64,000 nucleotides of DNA from Lentzea kentuckyensis (GTDB lineage Bacteria; Actinomycetota; Actinomycetes; Mycobacteriales; Pseudonocardiaceae). The notes under the pieces were generated by a model. It had not been told where the DNA came from. It saw only the letters and a list, made by a program, of their open reading frames with translations, and ran no database searches. The stretch lies in NCBI RefSeq assembly GCF_002150765.1, contig NZ_MUYM01000043.1, forward strand, positions 1 to 64,000, in the 5' to 3' direction. The first letter of the stretch is position 1; every line of letters starts with the position of its first letter. Below are positions 1 to 7,891 of this stretch, in pieces. The translations under genes and the position numbers were made by a program.

Positions 1-47
1 CATGAATGTGCCCCCCATGGCAAGGCGCGGGCAAGCGAGCAGCGCGG

Positions 48-1202
48 TTACAGGGTGACGGGCTTGCCGCCGAGGGTCACGCGCAGCTTGCCGTCCGAGG
101 CGAACGACCAGCCGAGAGCGCCGGTGTAACCCGAGCAACGCGAGCCGTTGGTGCCCGTCCAGAACTGGTTGGAGCTGTCGGCGTTGCCGATGGTCTTGTC
201 GTTGGAGCCCGTGCTGCTGCGGCACGAGGTGTTGCCGCGGTACACCGTGCTGCCCGCGTCGAACGAGAAGTTGCGCTCGTCGTTGTCGATGCTGAGGTTG
301 TTCGACACGGCCATCGCGCCGGGGTTGCGGTTGTAGGTGAAGCCGTGCTTGCCGTTGTCGAACGCGATGGTGCGGCGGACGACGTGCGGCACGGCGATGT
401 CCTCGCCGCCGAGCTTGAACCCGTTGCGGTCGCCGTTGCCCGCCTGGCCGCCGTTGCTCAGCGTGCCGTTCTTGTAGGCCAGCGAGTCCTCGATGGTGAC
501 CGGGCCGATCGCGCCGGTGTCGGACTTGGTGTAGAGGTCCCAGCCGTCGTCGATGTTGTTGTGCGACACCGCGTACCGGAAGATGTTGCCGGAGCCGACG
601 GTCAGCTTCGCGGCGAACCCGTCGGCGTCCTCACCGTCGGAGTCGCGGTTGTCGTGCGACTCGGCGCTGAGGATCAGGTTGTTGGCCGGCCACTGGTTCT
701 TCGGGGTGGTGGACGCGATCCGGGAGAGCTGCAGGCCGGTGTCGCGGTTGAACCGGGTGATCGTGCGCTCGATGATGTTGTTGCTGCCGCCGACGAAGAT
801 GCCGTTGTCGCCGGCCCGTTCCACGGTGATGCCGTAGACGTGCCAGTACGAGCCGTTGACCGCCAGGCCGCGGTTCGCCGGGTCCTCGGTCTGCGCCGAG
901 AAGTTCAGCACCGGCTTCTCGGACTGGTAGGCGGTCAGCTTCTTGCGGGCGCTCGCCGTGCCGTTGTTGCTCGGCGGAATCGTCACGGTCATGGCCTGGC
1001 TGTAGGTGCCGCCGCGCAGGTAGATGGTGCCGCCCGCGGCGATGCGGGTGATCGCCGAGGTCAGCGTGGTCGGGGCCGAGATCGTGCCGGCGGCACCGTC
1101 CTTACCGCTGGGTGACACGTACAGCACGGTGTCGGCGGCGGACGCGGGTAACGGCGACGCCAGGCACGCGACCAATGCCGCGCCAATGTACTTCGATTTC
1201 AT
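48..1202 (-). CDS. Secreted pectate lyase, PL9 family
   Basis: Right-handed parallel beta-helix enzyme of polysaccharide lyase family 9, which cleaves polygalacturonate by calcium-dependent beta-elimination outside the cell. Seen: a signal peptide (MKSKYIGAALVACLASPLPA-SAA), then the PL9-type opening VLYVSPSGKDGAAGT, repeated short beta-helix rungs (NNIIERTITRFNRDTGLQLS), and an Asp-rich stretch ESHDNRDSDGEDADGF of the kind that binds calcium. I chose the ATG at 1202 rather than an in-frame one 48 bases upstream because it opens the signal peptide and follows GGGGAG. About 384 residues, a bare catalytic domain with no carbohydrate-binding module. It is transcribed alone, behind a CebR-like palindrome at 1236-1249. 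Family assignment is fairly sure; substrate is inferred from the family. Confidence 0.85.
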   Translation of the reverse strand: MKSKYIGAALVACLASPLPASAADTVLYVSPSGKDGAAGTISAPTTLTSAITRIAAGGTIYLRGGTYSQAMTVTIPPSNNGTASARKKLTAYQSEKPVLNFSAQTEDPANRGLAVNGSYWHVYGITVERAGDNGIFVGGSNNIIERTITRFNRDTGLQLSRIASTTPKNQWPANNLILSAESHDNRDSDGEDADGFAAKLTVGSGNIFRYAVSHNNIDDGWDLYTKSDTGAIGPVTIEDSLAYKNGTLSNGGQAGNGDRNGFKLGGEDIAVPHVVRRTIAFDNGKHGFTYNRNPGAMAVSNNLSIDNDERNFSFDAGSTVYRGNTSCRSSTGSNDKTIGNADSSNQFWTGTNGSRCSGYTGALGWSFASDGKLRVTLGGKPVTL

Positions 1203-1235
1203 CAGGGTTCTCCCCAGGTGCGAATTGCAGGGATC

Positions 1236-1249
1236 TGGGAACGCTCCCA
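1236..1249. promoter_or_regulatory. CebR-like LacI operator upstream of the PL9 gene
   Basis: TGGGAACGCTCCCA is a 14-bp palindrome with one central mismatch and differs by one base from TGGGAGCGCTCCCA, the site of the Streptomyces cellobiose-responsive repressor CebR. It lies 34 bases before the pectate lyase start codon. The match suggests that this lyase is induced by cellulose breakdown products rather than by pectin fragments; that is inference. Confidence 0.65.
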
Positions 1250-1360
1250 CGCAAGCTAACGCACCAACTTTCCGAATAGCAATGAAATCAACGAAGATTC
1301 ACAACGGTGAAAAGCGTGCAATTCACGGATATAAATCAGCCACAAAAGCGCGGGCAGGCT

Positions 1361-1393
1361 GAATCCGCGGACGGGCGATCCGTCCGCGGATTC
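1361..1393 (-). terminator. Terminator hairpin after PL11
   Basis: A perfect 14-bp stem (GAATCCGCGGACGG at 1361-1374 against 1380-1393) with a 5-base loop, starting 25 bases beyond the stop codon of the minus-strand PL11 gene. A CTTTTGTGG stretch follows on the minus strand about 13 bases after the stem, so the T-run is poor. It separates the GH12-PL11 pair from the PL9 gene. Confidence 0.7.
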
Positions 1394-1418
1394 GGTGTTC
1401 AGTTGTCCGGGGAAGCCG

Positions 1419-3182
1419 TCAGGGCGAGGCGAAGCTCGGGTGCGGCGGCTGGTTGTAGGCGGTGTTCTGCCAGGCCACCGCCTCCCGGTACTGCCGGTCC
1501 TCCATCAGCGAGGGCCGCCGGATCGTCGTCGGCTCGGTGGTCGAGTAGATCCGCAACGCCCGGCTGTCCGAGGTCCGCCAGACGACCTCCTCGCGCCAGT
1601 CGCCGAGGATGTCCGCCTGCAACGCCGGCGTGGACTTGGTGCCGTTGTTGGAGGCCACGCCCGAACCGGTGAGCAGCCGCGTGTCACCGTTGGGGCCGTA
1701 CTTGTCGATCGTGGTGCCGTTCAGCAACTCGCGCTGCGCGTCGCCGTCCCACCAGATCACGAAGTTGGTCGAACCTGGTTTCCGCGCGGCGACCTGGGCG
1801 CCCGTGGTGGCGGACCGCAGCCCGCCCACCGAGGCCGACCACGCCTCCGCACCGGGGTTGCCGGCCCAGATGTCCGCGGCGACCGCACGGCCGTTGTCAC
1901 AGCCGCACGACGGCGCGCTCCAGATGATCTGGCCGGTCCGGGCGTCGCCCATCCAGTGCGTGACCTCGTTCGTGTGCTCCGACGGCTTGAAGACCTCGAG
2001 GCCCGGCCTGGACGGGATGAAGTCGCCGACGTGCAGGGTGTCGCCGTGGTGGGTGCCGTTCTGCCACAGGCCCCGGCCGTTGTCGTCGATCGCCATCGAG
2101 CCGTAGATGATCTCGTCGCGACCGTCGCCGTCCACGTCGGCGATCGAGAGCTGGTGGTTTCCCTTGCCCTCCCAGGCCGAGCGGTTCGACTGGGTCGCCG
2201 AGTCGAACGTCCAGCGCTGCGTGAGCTGTCCGCCGCGGAAGTCCCACGCCGAGATCACGCTGCGGGTGTAGTACCCGCGCGCCATGACGATGCTCGGCCG
2301 CGCACCGTCCAAATAGGCCGTTCCGGCGAGGAACCGGTCGACCCGGTTGCCGTAGTTGTCACCCCACGACGAGACGTTGCCGCGCGGTGGCACGTAGTTC
2401 TCCGTGTCGAGCACCGCGCCGTCGGTGCCGCGGAACACCGAGAGGAACTCCGGCCCGGTCAGGACGTAGCCGTCGCTGTTGCGGTGGTCGGCGTTCGCGT
2501 TGCCGATCACCTGCCCGGTGCCGGACCGCGTGCCGTCCGCGGTCTTCACGGCGACCTCGGCTCTGCCGTCGCCGTCGTAGTCGAAGACCTGGAACTGGGT
2601 GTAGTGCGCGCCCGCGCGGATGTTGCGGCCGAGGTCGATGCGCCACAACCGGGTGCCGTTGAGCTTGTAGGCGTCCAGGTACACGTTGCCCGTGCGGCCC
2701 GCCTGCGAGTTGTCCTTGGCGTCAGCGGGATCCCACTTGAGGACGAACTCGTACTGGCCGTCGCCGTCCAGGTCGGCGACCGACGCGTCGTTCGCCACGT
2801 AGCCGGACGCCGGGATCTGCAGTGGCACGTCCTGGCTCGTCGCCAGCGTGCCGACGGAACGCGTGACCGCCGCCGGTTCCACGCCTCCGCCCAGCCGCCG
2901 CACCGAGTAGGACGCGGTCGCGGGCGCGCCCGCGTCGAGATAGCTCGTCGCCGTCGTCACCGGCGTGCGGTTGACCTTCACACCGTCGCGGTAGACGTCG
3001 AACGCCACATCAGCGGCGTCGGAGCCGAGCAGCCGCCACGACACGAAGTTGCCGCCGCCGTGGACCGACCGGATGCTGACGAGTCCGCGATCGGTGGCGA
3101 CCGCCGGTTCGTCCGCGAGCGCCGGAACGGTGCCCGCCACGAGGATCGCCGCGAGCAGCACCGGCAGCGTGGTCCGCCTCAT
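1419..3182 (-). CDS. Secreted rhamnogalacturonan endolyase, PL11 family
   Basis: Cleaves the rhamnose-galacturonate backbone of rhamnogalacturonan I by beta-elimination; PL11 enzymes (YesW/YesX of Bacillus) are eight-bladed calcium-loaded propellers. Seen: a signal peptide ending ALA, an N-terminal Ig-like domain (VSIRSVHGGGNFVSWRLLG, about residues 30-115), and propeller blades carrying calcium motifs such as DLDGDGQYEFVLKWDP, DYDGDGRAEVAVKTAD and DVDGDGRDEIIYGSMA. The length (587 residues) is that of the bare YesW type with no binding module. The start lies 6 bases after the stop of the GH12 gene, so the two form one transcript. Together with PL9 it covers both pectin backbones. Confidence 0.92.
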   Translation of the reverse strand: MRRTTLPVLLAAILVAGTVPALADEPAVATDRGLVSIRSVHGGGNFVSWRLLGSDAADVAFDVYRDGVKVNRTPVTTATSYLDAGAPATASYSVRRLGGGVEPAAVTRSVGTLATSQDVPLQIPASGYVANDASVADLDGDGQYEFVLKWDPADAKDNSQAGRTGNVYLDAYKLNGTRLWRIDLGRNIRAGAHYTQFQVFDYDGDGRAEVAVKTADGTRSGTGQVIGNANADHRNSDGYVLTGPEFLSVFRGTDGAVLDTENYVPPRGNVSSWGDNYGNRVDRFLAGTAYLDGARPSIVMARGYYTRSVISAWDFRGGQLTQRWTFDSATQSNRSAWEGKGNHQLSIADVDGDGRDEIIYGSMAIDDNGRGLWQNGTHHGDTLHVGDFIPSRPGLEVFKPSEHTNEVTHWMGDARTGQIIWSAPSCGCDNGRAVAADIWAGNPGAEAWSASVGGLRSATTGAQVAARKPGSTNFVIWWDGDAQRELLNGTTIDKYGPNGDTRLLTGSGVASNNGTKSTPALQADILGDWREEVVWRTSDSRALRIYSTTEPTTIRRPSLMEDRQYREAVAWQNTAYNQPPHPSFASP

Positions 3183-3188
3183 CGCCGG

Positions 3189-3881
3189 TCACCCGCCCGA
3201 GACCGAGTAGCTGTTGGTCGTGAAGTTCAGGCCACCGCTCGACGACGTGATCTCGTAGCCGAACTGGACCTCGCCGACCGTCACGTCACCCCACCAGCCG
3301 CGGGTGCGGATCCAGTTCATGACGGCCTTGAGGTCGACCGAGCCGGACGACGTGTTGGACGTGCGCAGGAACGAGAACACCGCGTTGGCGCCGTTGGAAC
3401 CGCGGTAGACGTCCCAGGTGTGCCCGCCGACGGAGAACGTGCCCTGACGCGAGCCGATCGCGCCGACCGGGCCGGTCTTGTTCATCCAGATCATGACCTC
3501 GTAGGCGTTGTTGTTGGCCCAGATGTCATATGTGGTCGTGTAGGCGCCCGAGCCGGGCACGCTGACGTTGAAATTGCTCGTGAGCGAGCCGATCGCGCTG
3601 AGCCTCTTGTTCAGCGCCTTGCCCGCGTGCGGGTAGGACTTCACCCCGCCGGTGTTGGGGTGGTTCGCCCACACGCCCCAATTGCTGTAGGAGTTGGCCC
3701 AGATCGACTGCGGACCGGCGCCGTTGCCCCAGATGTTGTTGCGGACGACGTAGCCGCCGTTGTTCCAGGTGCCCCACCGGTCCGAGGAGGACCAGGCGGC
3801 CGCGGACGCGGTCGGCGCGCCCAGTGAAAACGCCAGTGCCGCGGCGAGAACCGCCATCAGCACGCGGGTGAACTTGTTCAT
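3189..3881 (-). CDS. Secreted GH12 endo-beta-glucanase or xyloglucanase
   Basis: Glycoside hydrolase family 12 jelly-roll enzyme, retaining, hydrolysing internal beta-1,4-glucan bonds of cellulose, mixed-linkage glucan or xyloglucan. Seen: a signal peptide cut near ASA-AAW, the N-terminal run RWGTWNNGGYVVRNNIWG, the nucleophile region AYEVMIWMN (E128) and the acid/base region VQFGYEI (E210). 230 residues is the length of a lone catalytic domain; many actinomycete GH12 enzymes carry a CBM2, absent here. The RBS GGAGG is at 3893-3897. First gene of a two-gene unit with PL11 and divergent from a LacI gene, with the palindrome GAAACGTTTC at 3902-3911 between them. Family certain; preferred glucan not decidable from sequence. 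Confidence 0.93.
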   Translation of the reverse strand: MNKFTRVLMAVLAAALAFSLGAPTASAAAWSSSDRWGTWNNGGYVVRNNIWGNGAGPQSIWANSYSNWGVWANHPNTGGVKSYPHAGKALNKRLSAIGSLTSNFNVSVPGSGAYTTTYDIWANNNAYEVMIWMNKTGPVGAIGSRQGTFSVGGHTWDVYRGSNGANAVFSFLRTSNTSSGSVDLKAVMNWIRTRGWWGDVTVGEVQFGYEITSSSGGLNFTTNSYSVSGG

Positions 3882-3901
3882 GGAGCTTTACCTCCAGAAT
3901 C

Positions 3902-3911
3902 GAAACGTTTC
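3902..3911. promoter_or_regulatory. LacI-type operator between GH12 and the LacI gene
   Basis: GAAACGTTTC is a perfect 10-bp palindrome with the central CG typical of LacI-family sites. It lies 21 bases before the GH12 start codon, between a possible -10 (TAATGT on the minus strand) and the RBS, where a bound repressor would block transcription. The adjacent LacI gene is the obvious candidate regulator. Confidence 0.6.
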
Positions 3912-3972
3912 AACGACCGAAACATTAGCGTCGAATGAATCGATGCGCGGCCGGCGTTTTTTTCGACCTGCG

Positions 3973-3984
3973 TTCGACGTCGAA
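3973..3984. promoter_or_regulatory. Second palindrome upstream of the LacI gene
   Basis: TTCGACGTCGAA is a perfect 12-bp palindrome about 65 bases upstream of the LacI start and 27 bases upstream of a -10-like TAAAGT at 4011-4016. It could be an autoregulatory site; its core differs from GAAACGTTTC, so a second regulator is also possible. Confidence 0.4.
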
Positions 3985-4049
3985 ACGCCGGGACGGTCAG
4001 GCCCAGGCGCTAAAGTTGCGGCGACAACGACGCGCGCACTGGAGGCCGG

Positions 4050-5069
4050 TTGATCACCATCAAGGACGTCGCCAAGCACGCCGGCGTGTCCGTCAGCACC
4101 GTGTCGTACGTGCTCAGCGGCAAGCGTCCGATCTCGACGGCGACGTCGCAGCGCGTGCGCCGCAGCATCCGGGAACTGGGCTTCCACCCGAACGCGGGAG
4201 CCAGGGCGCTGGCCAGCAGCCGCACGAACGTCCTCGCGCTCGTCGTTCCACTCCGGACGGACCTCAACCTGCCGGTGATCATGCAGTTCGTGTCGTCGAT
4301 CGTCACCACGGCCCGCGAGCACGACTACGACGTCCTGTTGCTCACGAAGGAGTCCGGTGCCGACGAGGTGCACCGGGTGATCGCGTCCGCGCGGGCGGAC
4401 GCGGTGATCGTGATGGACGTGGAGGCGCACGACCCGCGCATCCCGGCCCTGCGCGAGCTGGAGGTGCCGGTCGTGCTGGTGGGCGTGCCCGCCGACTCCG
4501 CCGGGCTCAACTGCGTCGACCTCGACTTCAGCGCGAGCGGCGCGCGGACGGTGGCGCACCTGGCCGACCTCGGGCACCGCAAGGTCGGCTTCATCGGCTC
4601 TCCCCCGGCCGTCTACGAACGCAGGACCGGCTACGCGACGCGGTTCCTGTCGGGGTTCGCCAAGTGCGCGCAACAACGCGGCGTGACGGTCCACGTGCAT
4701 CCATGTGCGCCTACCTACGCGTCGTTGAGCTCCTGTCTGGACAAGCTGCTGCGGCCGGAAGCCGGGATCACCGGGCTGGTGGTGCACAACGAGGCGGTGC
4801 TCGCGGACGTCGTGCTGGAGCTGCGGCGCCGGGATCGCCGGGTGCCGGAGGACCTGTCGGTGATCGCGCTGTGCCCGGACGTCATCGCCGCCTCCCAGCC
4901 GGTGCCGCTCACGTCGATCGCGGTACCGGCGGAGGAGGTCGGCGCCATCGCGGTGCGGATGCTGATGCGCCGCCTGGCGGGCGAGCAGTCGTCCGAGGTA
5001 CGACTGCTCGACCCGCACCTCACGGATCGGGGCAGCACGATCACGGCACCGCGCATGGCCGATCGTTGA
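4050..5069 (+). CDS. LacI-family transcriptional repressor (beside GH12 and GH74)
   Basis: DNA-binding sugar-responsive regulator. Seen: an N-terminal HTH of the LacI type (ITIKDVAKHAGVSVSTVSYVLSGKRPIS, residues 2-29), a hinge with the minor-groove-binding ALA motif (GARALASSRTNVLAL), then a periplasmic-binding-protein-like sensor domain to residue 339. The start is a TTG directly after GGAGG (4041-4045); no better codon lies upstream. It is divergent from GH12-PL11 and overlaps the convergent GH74 gene by 29 bases at its 3' end. By position it probably controls xyloglucan or glucan genes on both sides; the ligand is unknown. Confidence 0.9.
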   Translation: MITIKDVAKHAGVSVSTVSYVLSGKRPISTATSQRVRRSIRELGFHPNAGARALASSRTNVLALVVPLRTDLNLPVIMQFVSSIVTTAREHDYDVLLLTKESGADEVHRVIASARADAVIVMDVEAHDPRIPALRELEVPVVLVGVPADSAGLNCVDLDFSASGARTVAHLADLGHRKVGFIGSPPAVYERRTGYATRFLSGFAKCAQQRGVTVHVHPCAPTYASLSSCLDKLLRPEAGITGLVVHNEAVLADVVLELRRRDRRVPEDLSVIALCPDVIAASQPVPLTSIAVPAEEVGAIAVRMLMRRLAGEQSSEVRLLDPHLTDRGSTITAPRMADR

Positions 5070-7728
5070 GCGTGAACGCCACCGGTTTCGCGTTCGTCCC
5101 CGCCCAGGAGGCGGTGAACCCGAAGCCGACGGTGGTGTTCGGCTTGATCTCCTTGTTGTAGCCCTGGTCCGCGACGGCCACCGCGGCACCGGTCTGGGTG
5201 AGCTTGCCGTTCCACAGCTGGCTGATCACCTGGCCGTTCGCGAAGGTCCACTTCAGCGTCCAGCCGTCGACGGTGGTCGTGCCGGTGTTGGTGATGTCGA
5301 CGGCCCCCTGGAACCCGTTCTGCCACTGGGTCGACACCGTGTACTTCACCGCACAGCCGGTGCCCGGCGGCGGGCCCGTGGTCGTGGTGGTGGTGGTGGT
5401 GGTCGTCGTCGTCGTCGTGGTTGTCGTCGTCGTGGTCGTTGTGATGGGCGGAGTTCCGGTCATCTCCCCGAGCACGACACCGCGGCCGTTCGTGCCGAGG
5501 TAGACGCGGCCGTACACCCGCGGGTCGCCGGTGATCGCGTCCTGGATGTTGCCGTACTGGTGCCGGTCGTCGTTGATCCGCACCCAGCTCGCGCCCGTGT
5601 CGTCGGACCGGAAGACGCCTTTGACACCACCGGTTTCGCCGATCAGGTACAGCGCCGGGTACGCGCGTCCCGGTGCGGCCTTGCCGAACCCGATGTTGAG
5701 CGAGCTCGTCACGCCGGAGACCTTCGCGAAGCTCGCGCCGGAGTCCGTGGACCGCCACAACCCGCCCTGGCCCGCGAGCCAGATGTCGCCTTCCTTGCCC
5801 GCCACGGCTTTGAACTGCGCCGACTGGGGCAGCCCGGTCGCGGCCGTCACGGTGAACGAGGCACCGCCGTTGGTGCTCACGTAGAACTTCCCCGCGGCGA
5901 AGCCGTAGAACTTCATCGGGTTCACCCGGTCCGACCGCACGACCGCGCCCGCCGGGATGCCGGTCGACGCCGTCCACGAGTTGCCGAACCCGGTCGCGTG
6001 GTGCACGCCGGTGCCCGCCGGACTCCAGACGAACCTGCTGCCGTCGGCCGCCGCCGCGACCGTGCCGCCACCGGTGACCCCGCCCGGTTCCTGGCCCTGG
6101 AACCAGTTCGCGCCGCCGTCGGTCGAGAACCCGACCCGGTTGTCGTTGGGCCTGCTGGTCTTGTCGAAGTCACCGACCCGCACGATCGTCGCGGGGCTGA
6201 GCTCGGCGAAGTCCAGGCTGCGCGTGGTGGTGAAGTACGGCTGGTTGAAAGTTCTGGCCGGCACCGCGTCCAGCCGGTCGTGCCGGAAGCCGCCGATGTC
6301 ACCGAGTGCGCTGATCAACGGCGGTCCGGACGGCGGGCTGATCAGGTCGATCACCGCGGTCTCCTCGAGCCCGGCGGCCATCGGCCTGATGGTGAGCTGG
6401 GTGCCGCGATCCCACGCGGTGAGGTCGGTGGTGCCGTAGAGCGTGGCACCGGTGCCGTACATCATCCGGTCGGAGTTGAACGGGTCGATCTCCAGCGACT
6501 CGGTCATCCAGCCGAGCTTCGGCGAGACCTCCGGCGGCGCGGGGTTCGCGCCGAGGTCGAGCCACGGCGACGCGCTGATGTCCATCTTGTAGCGGAAGCT
6601 GCGGTTCGGGTAGCTCGTCCAGTCCCAGATCCGCGTCCACGTGGCGCCGTAGTCGGTGCTGCGGAAGAAGGTCACGTCCGGCCACCACGCGATCTGGGTG
6701 GCGACCATGAGCGTGCCGGGCTTCTTGCGGTCGACGGTCAGACCGCTGTAGCCGAACGTGTTGTCGGCGCTGCTCGACGGCACGGGACTGATCTGCGTCC
6801 ACGCGCCGGTCGCGGTGTTCAGCTTCCAGACGTCACCCTTGGCACCGTCGTACGGACCGCCGGTGTCGCTGGTGGCGAGGTAGAGCGTGTCGCCCTGCAG
6901 AACTCCCTTGTGGGGCAGGAAACCGGTGGGCTGTCCCGCCACGCGTTCCCACGTCGTGCCGCCGTTCGTGCTGCGGTAGACGTTGTTCTGCTTGTCGGCC
7001 ACGCCCACGTAGATCGTCTGCGTCGCCGTCGAGGCGCTCCCGGTGCGCGGATCGAAGGTCACCCACAGCACGCCCTGGTTGTCGCTGAGATAACCGTTGG
7101 GGTCACTGGGGTCCTGGGCGTAGTTGCCGGCGTTGGGGAACGCCGTGACCTTGCTCCACGTGGCACCGAAGTCCGTGCTGCGCCACAGGCCGTTACCGCT
7201 CGGCGCGCCGAAGTACAGCACGCTGTTGCGGTTGGGGTCGATCGCGAGCCGCTCCCCCATGCCGCGGCCGGGCATGTTGCCGCCGACCTTGAACGGCAGC
7301 GGCGTGGTCTGCCAGGTGGTGCCCCGGTCGGACGAACGCAGGATCGCGCCGTTGTTGGGATCCCAGCTGTTCGTGTACATGCCGGCGGCGACGTACACGC
7401 GGTTCGGGTCGACGGCGTCGGTCGCGAGGCTCGCGACGCCGTTCAGTCCCCAGTTGTCGAGGCCGACGTGGTCGAGCAACGGGATCCATCTGTTCGTCTG
7501 GGGATTCAACCGATACGCGCCACCGATGTCCGTGCGCGCGTAGACCAGGTTCGGTTCGCGTTGGTTGAACACGATGCCGGGCACGAACCCGCCACCCGCG
7601 ATGTCGACGTTGCCCCACGAGTAAGTCTCAGCCGCGGCCGCGGTGTGGCCCGCGCCCGTCGTGTGTGCCACCACGACGAGCGCGGACATGGTCACCGCCG
7701 CGAGTGCGCCTGCGAGAGCTCTCCGCAT
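5041..7728 (-). CDS. Secreted GH74 xyloglucanase with C-terminal CBM2
   Basis: Inverting endo-xyloglucanase of family GH74, a tandem pair of seven-bladed propellers, anchored by a cellulose-binding module. Seen: a signal peptide; the GH74 opening YSWGNVDIAGGGFVPGIVFN; the two catalytic aspartates in TDIGG (D67) and GDIGG (D477); repeated blades RSTDFGATWSKV and RSTDYGATWTRI; a linker with 22 consecutive threonines (5377-5442) between PP and GPPP; and a CBM2 (about residues 795-895) with two end cysteines (GTGCAVKY ... NDRPCAVP) and tryptophans. 895 residues matches bacterial xyloglucanases of this architecture. The gene stands alone with a palindrome at 7803-7816 upstream; its 3' end overlaps the LacI gene by 29 bases, tail to tail. 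Confidence 0.95.
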   Translation of the reverse strand: MRRALAGALAAVTMSALVVVAHTTGAGHTAAAAETYSWGNVDIAGGGFVPGIVFNQREPNLVYARTDIGGAYRLNPQTNRWIPLLDHVGLDNWGLNGVASLATDAVDPNRVYVAAGMYTNSWDPNNGAILRSSDRGTTWQTTPLPFKVGGNMPGRGMGERLAIDPNRNSVLYFGAPSGNGLWRSTDFGATWSKVTAFPNAGNYAQDPSDPNGYLSDNQGVLWVTFDPRTGSASTATQTIYVGVADKQNNVYRSTNGGTTWERVAGQPTGFLPHKGVLQGDTLYLATSDTGGPYDGAKGDVWKLNTATGAWTQISPVPSSSADNTFGYSGLTVDRKKPGTLMVATQIAWWPDVTFFRSTDYGATWTRIWDWTSYPNRSFRYKMDISASPWLDLGANPAPPEVSPKLGWMTESLEIDPFNSDRMMYGTGATLYGTTDLTAWDRGTQLTIRPMAAGLEETAVIDLISPPSGPPLISALGDIGGFRHDRLDAVPARTFNQPYFTTTRSLDFAELSPATIVRVGDFDKTSRPNDNRVGFSTDGGANWFQGQEPGGVTGGGTVAAAADGSRFVWSPAGTGVHHATGFGNSWTASTGIPAGAVVRSDRVNPMKFYGFAAGKFYVSTNGGASFTVTAATGLPQSAQFKAVAGKEGDIWLAGQGGLWRSTDSGASFAKVSGVTSSLNIGFGKAAPGRAYPALYLIGETGGVKGVFRSDDTGASWVRINDDRHQYGNIQDAITGDPRVYGRVYLGTNGRGVVLGEMTGTPPITTTTTTTTTTTTTTTTTTTTTTGPPPGTGCAVKYTVSTQWQNGFQGAVDITNTGTTTVDGWTLKWTFANGQVISQLWNGKLTQTGAAVAVADQGYNKEIKPNTTVGFGFTASWAGTNAKPVAFTLNDRPCAVP

Positions 7729-7802
7729 CGAGAATTCCCTTCTCGGCTATTTCCGCGAAGTGTCCGGCGGCGCACCATTTATTTCAATCAGCACTGACTA
7801 TT

Positions 7803-7816
7803 TCGAATCGATTCGA
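7803..7816. promoter_or_regulatory. Palindromic operator candidate upstream of GH74
   Basis: TCGAATCGATTCGA is a perfect 14-bp palindrome 75 bases before the GH74 start codon, between the terminator of the upstream operon and the gene. Its length and symmetry fit a LacI-family site, though the centre (TCGA) is unusual for one. Confidence 0.5.
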
Positions 7817-7840
7817 CCCCGAATCCCCAGGCGGAAGTGC

Positions 7841-7887
7841 ACGCGGGGAGCTTTCGTTCACCCTGACTGCACGAAGGGTCCCCGCGT
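7841..7887 (-). terminator. Terminator of the arabinogalactan operon
   Basis: ACGCGGGGA at 7841-7849 pairs perfectly with 7879-7887, and the stem continues inward (CTTTCGT at 7851-7857 against ACGAAGG at 7871-7877, one G-T pair) around a 13-base loop. The hairpin begins 5 bases beyond the stop codon of the minus-strand GH30 gene and marks the end of that operon. Confidence 0.75.
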
Positions 7888-7891
7888 GTCG

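Noticed and set aside
1340..1351. CCACAAAAGCGC shared with the hairpin at 31076-31134 as a repeat family
   Set aside because: Only 12 bases in common and without the surrounding symmetry; such a match can arise by chance in 64 kb when searched for.
1395..3827. Long open frame of 810 residues on the plus strand opposite PL11 and GH12
   Set aside because: Composition is Arg/Val/Ala-rich shadow of G/C-rich third positions; the opposite strand encodes two clear enzymes with signal peptides.
5380..5450. Microsatellite or CRISPR-like repeat
   Set aside because: The repeated GTN triplets encode the threonine linker of GH74; there are no spacers.
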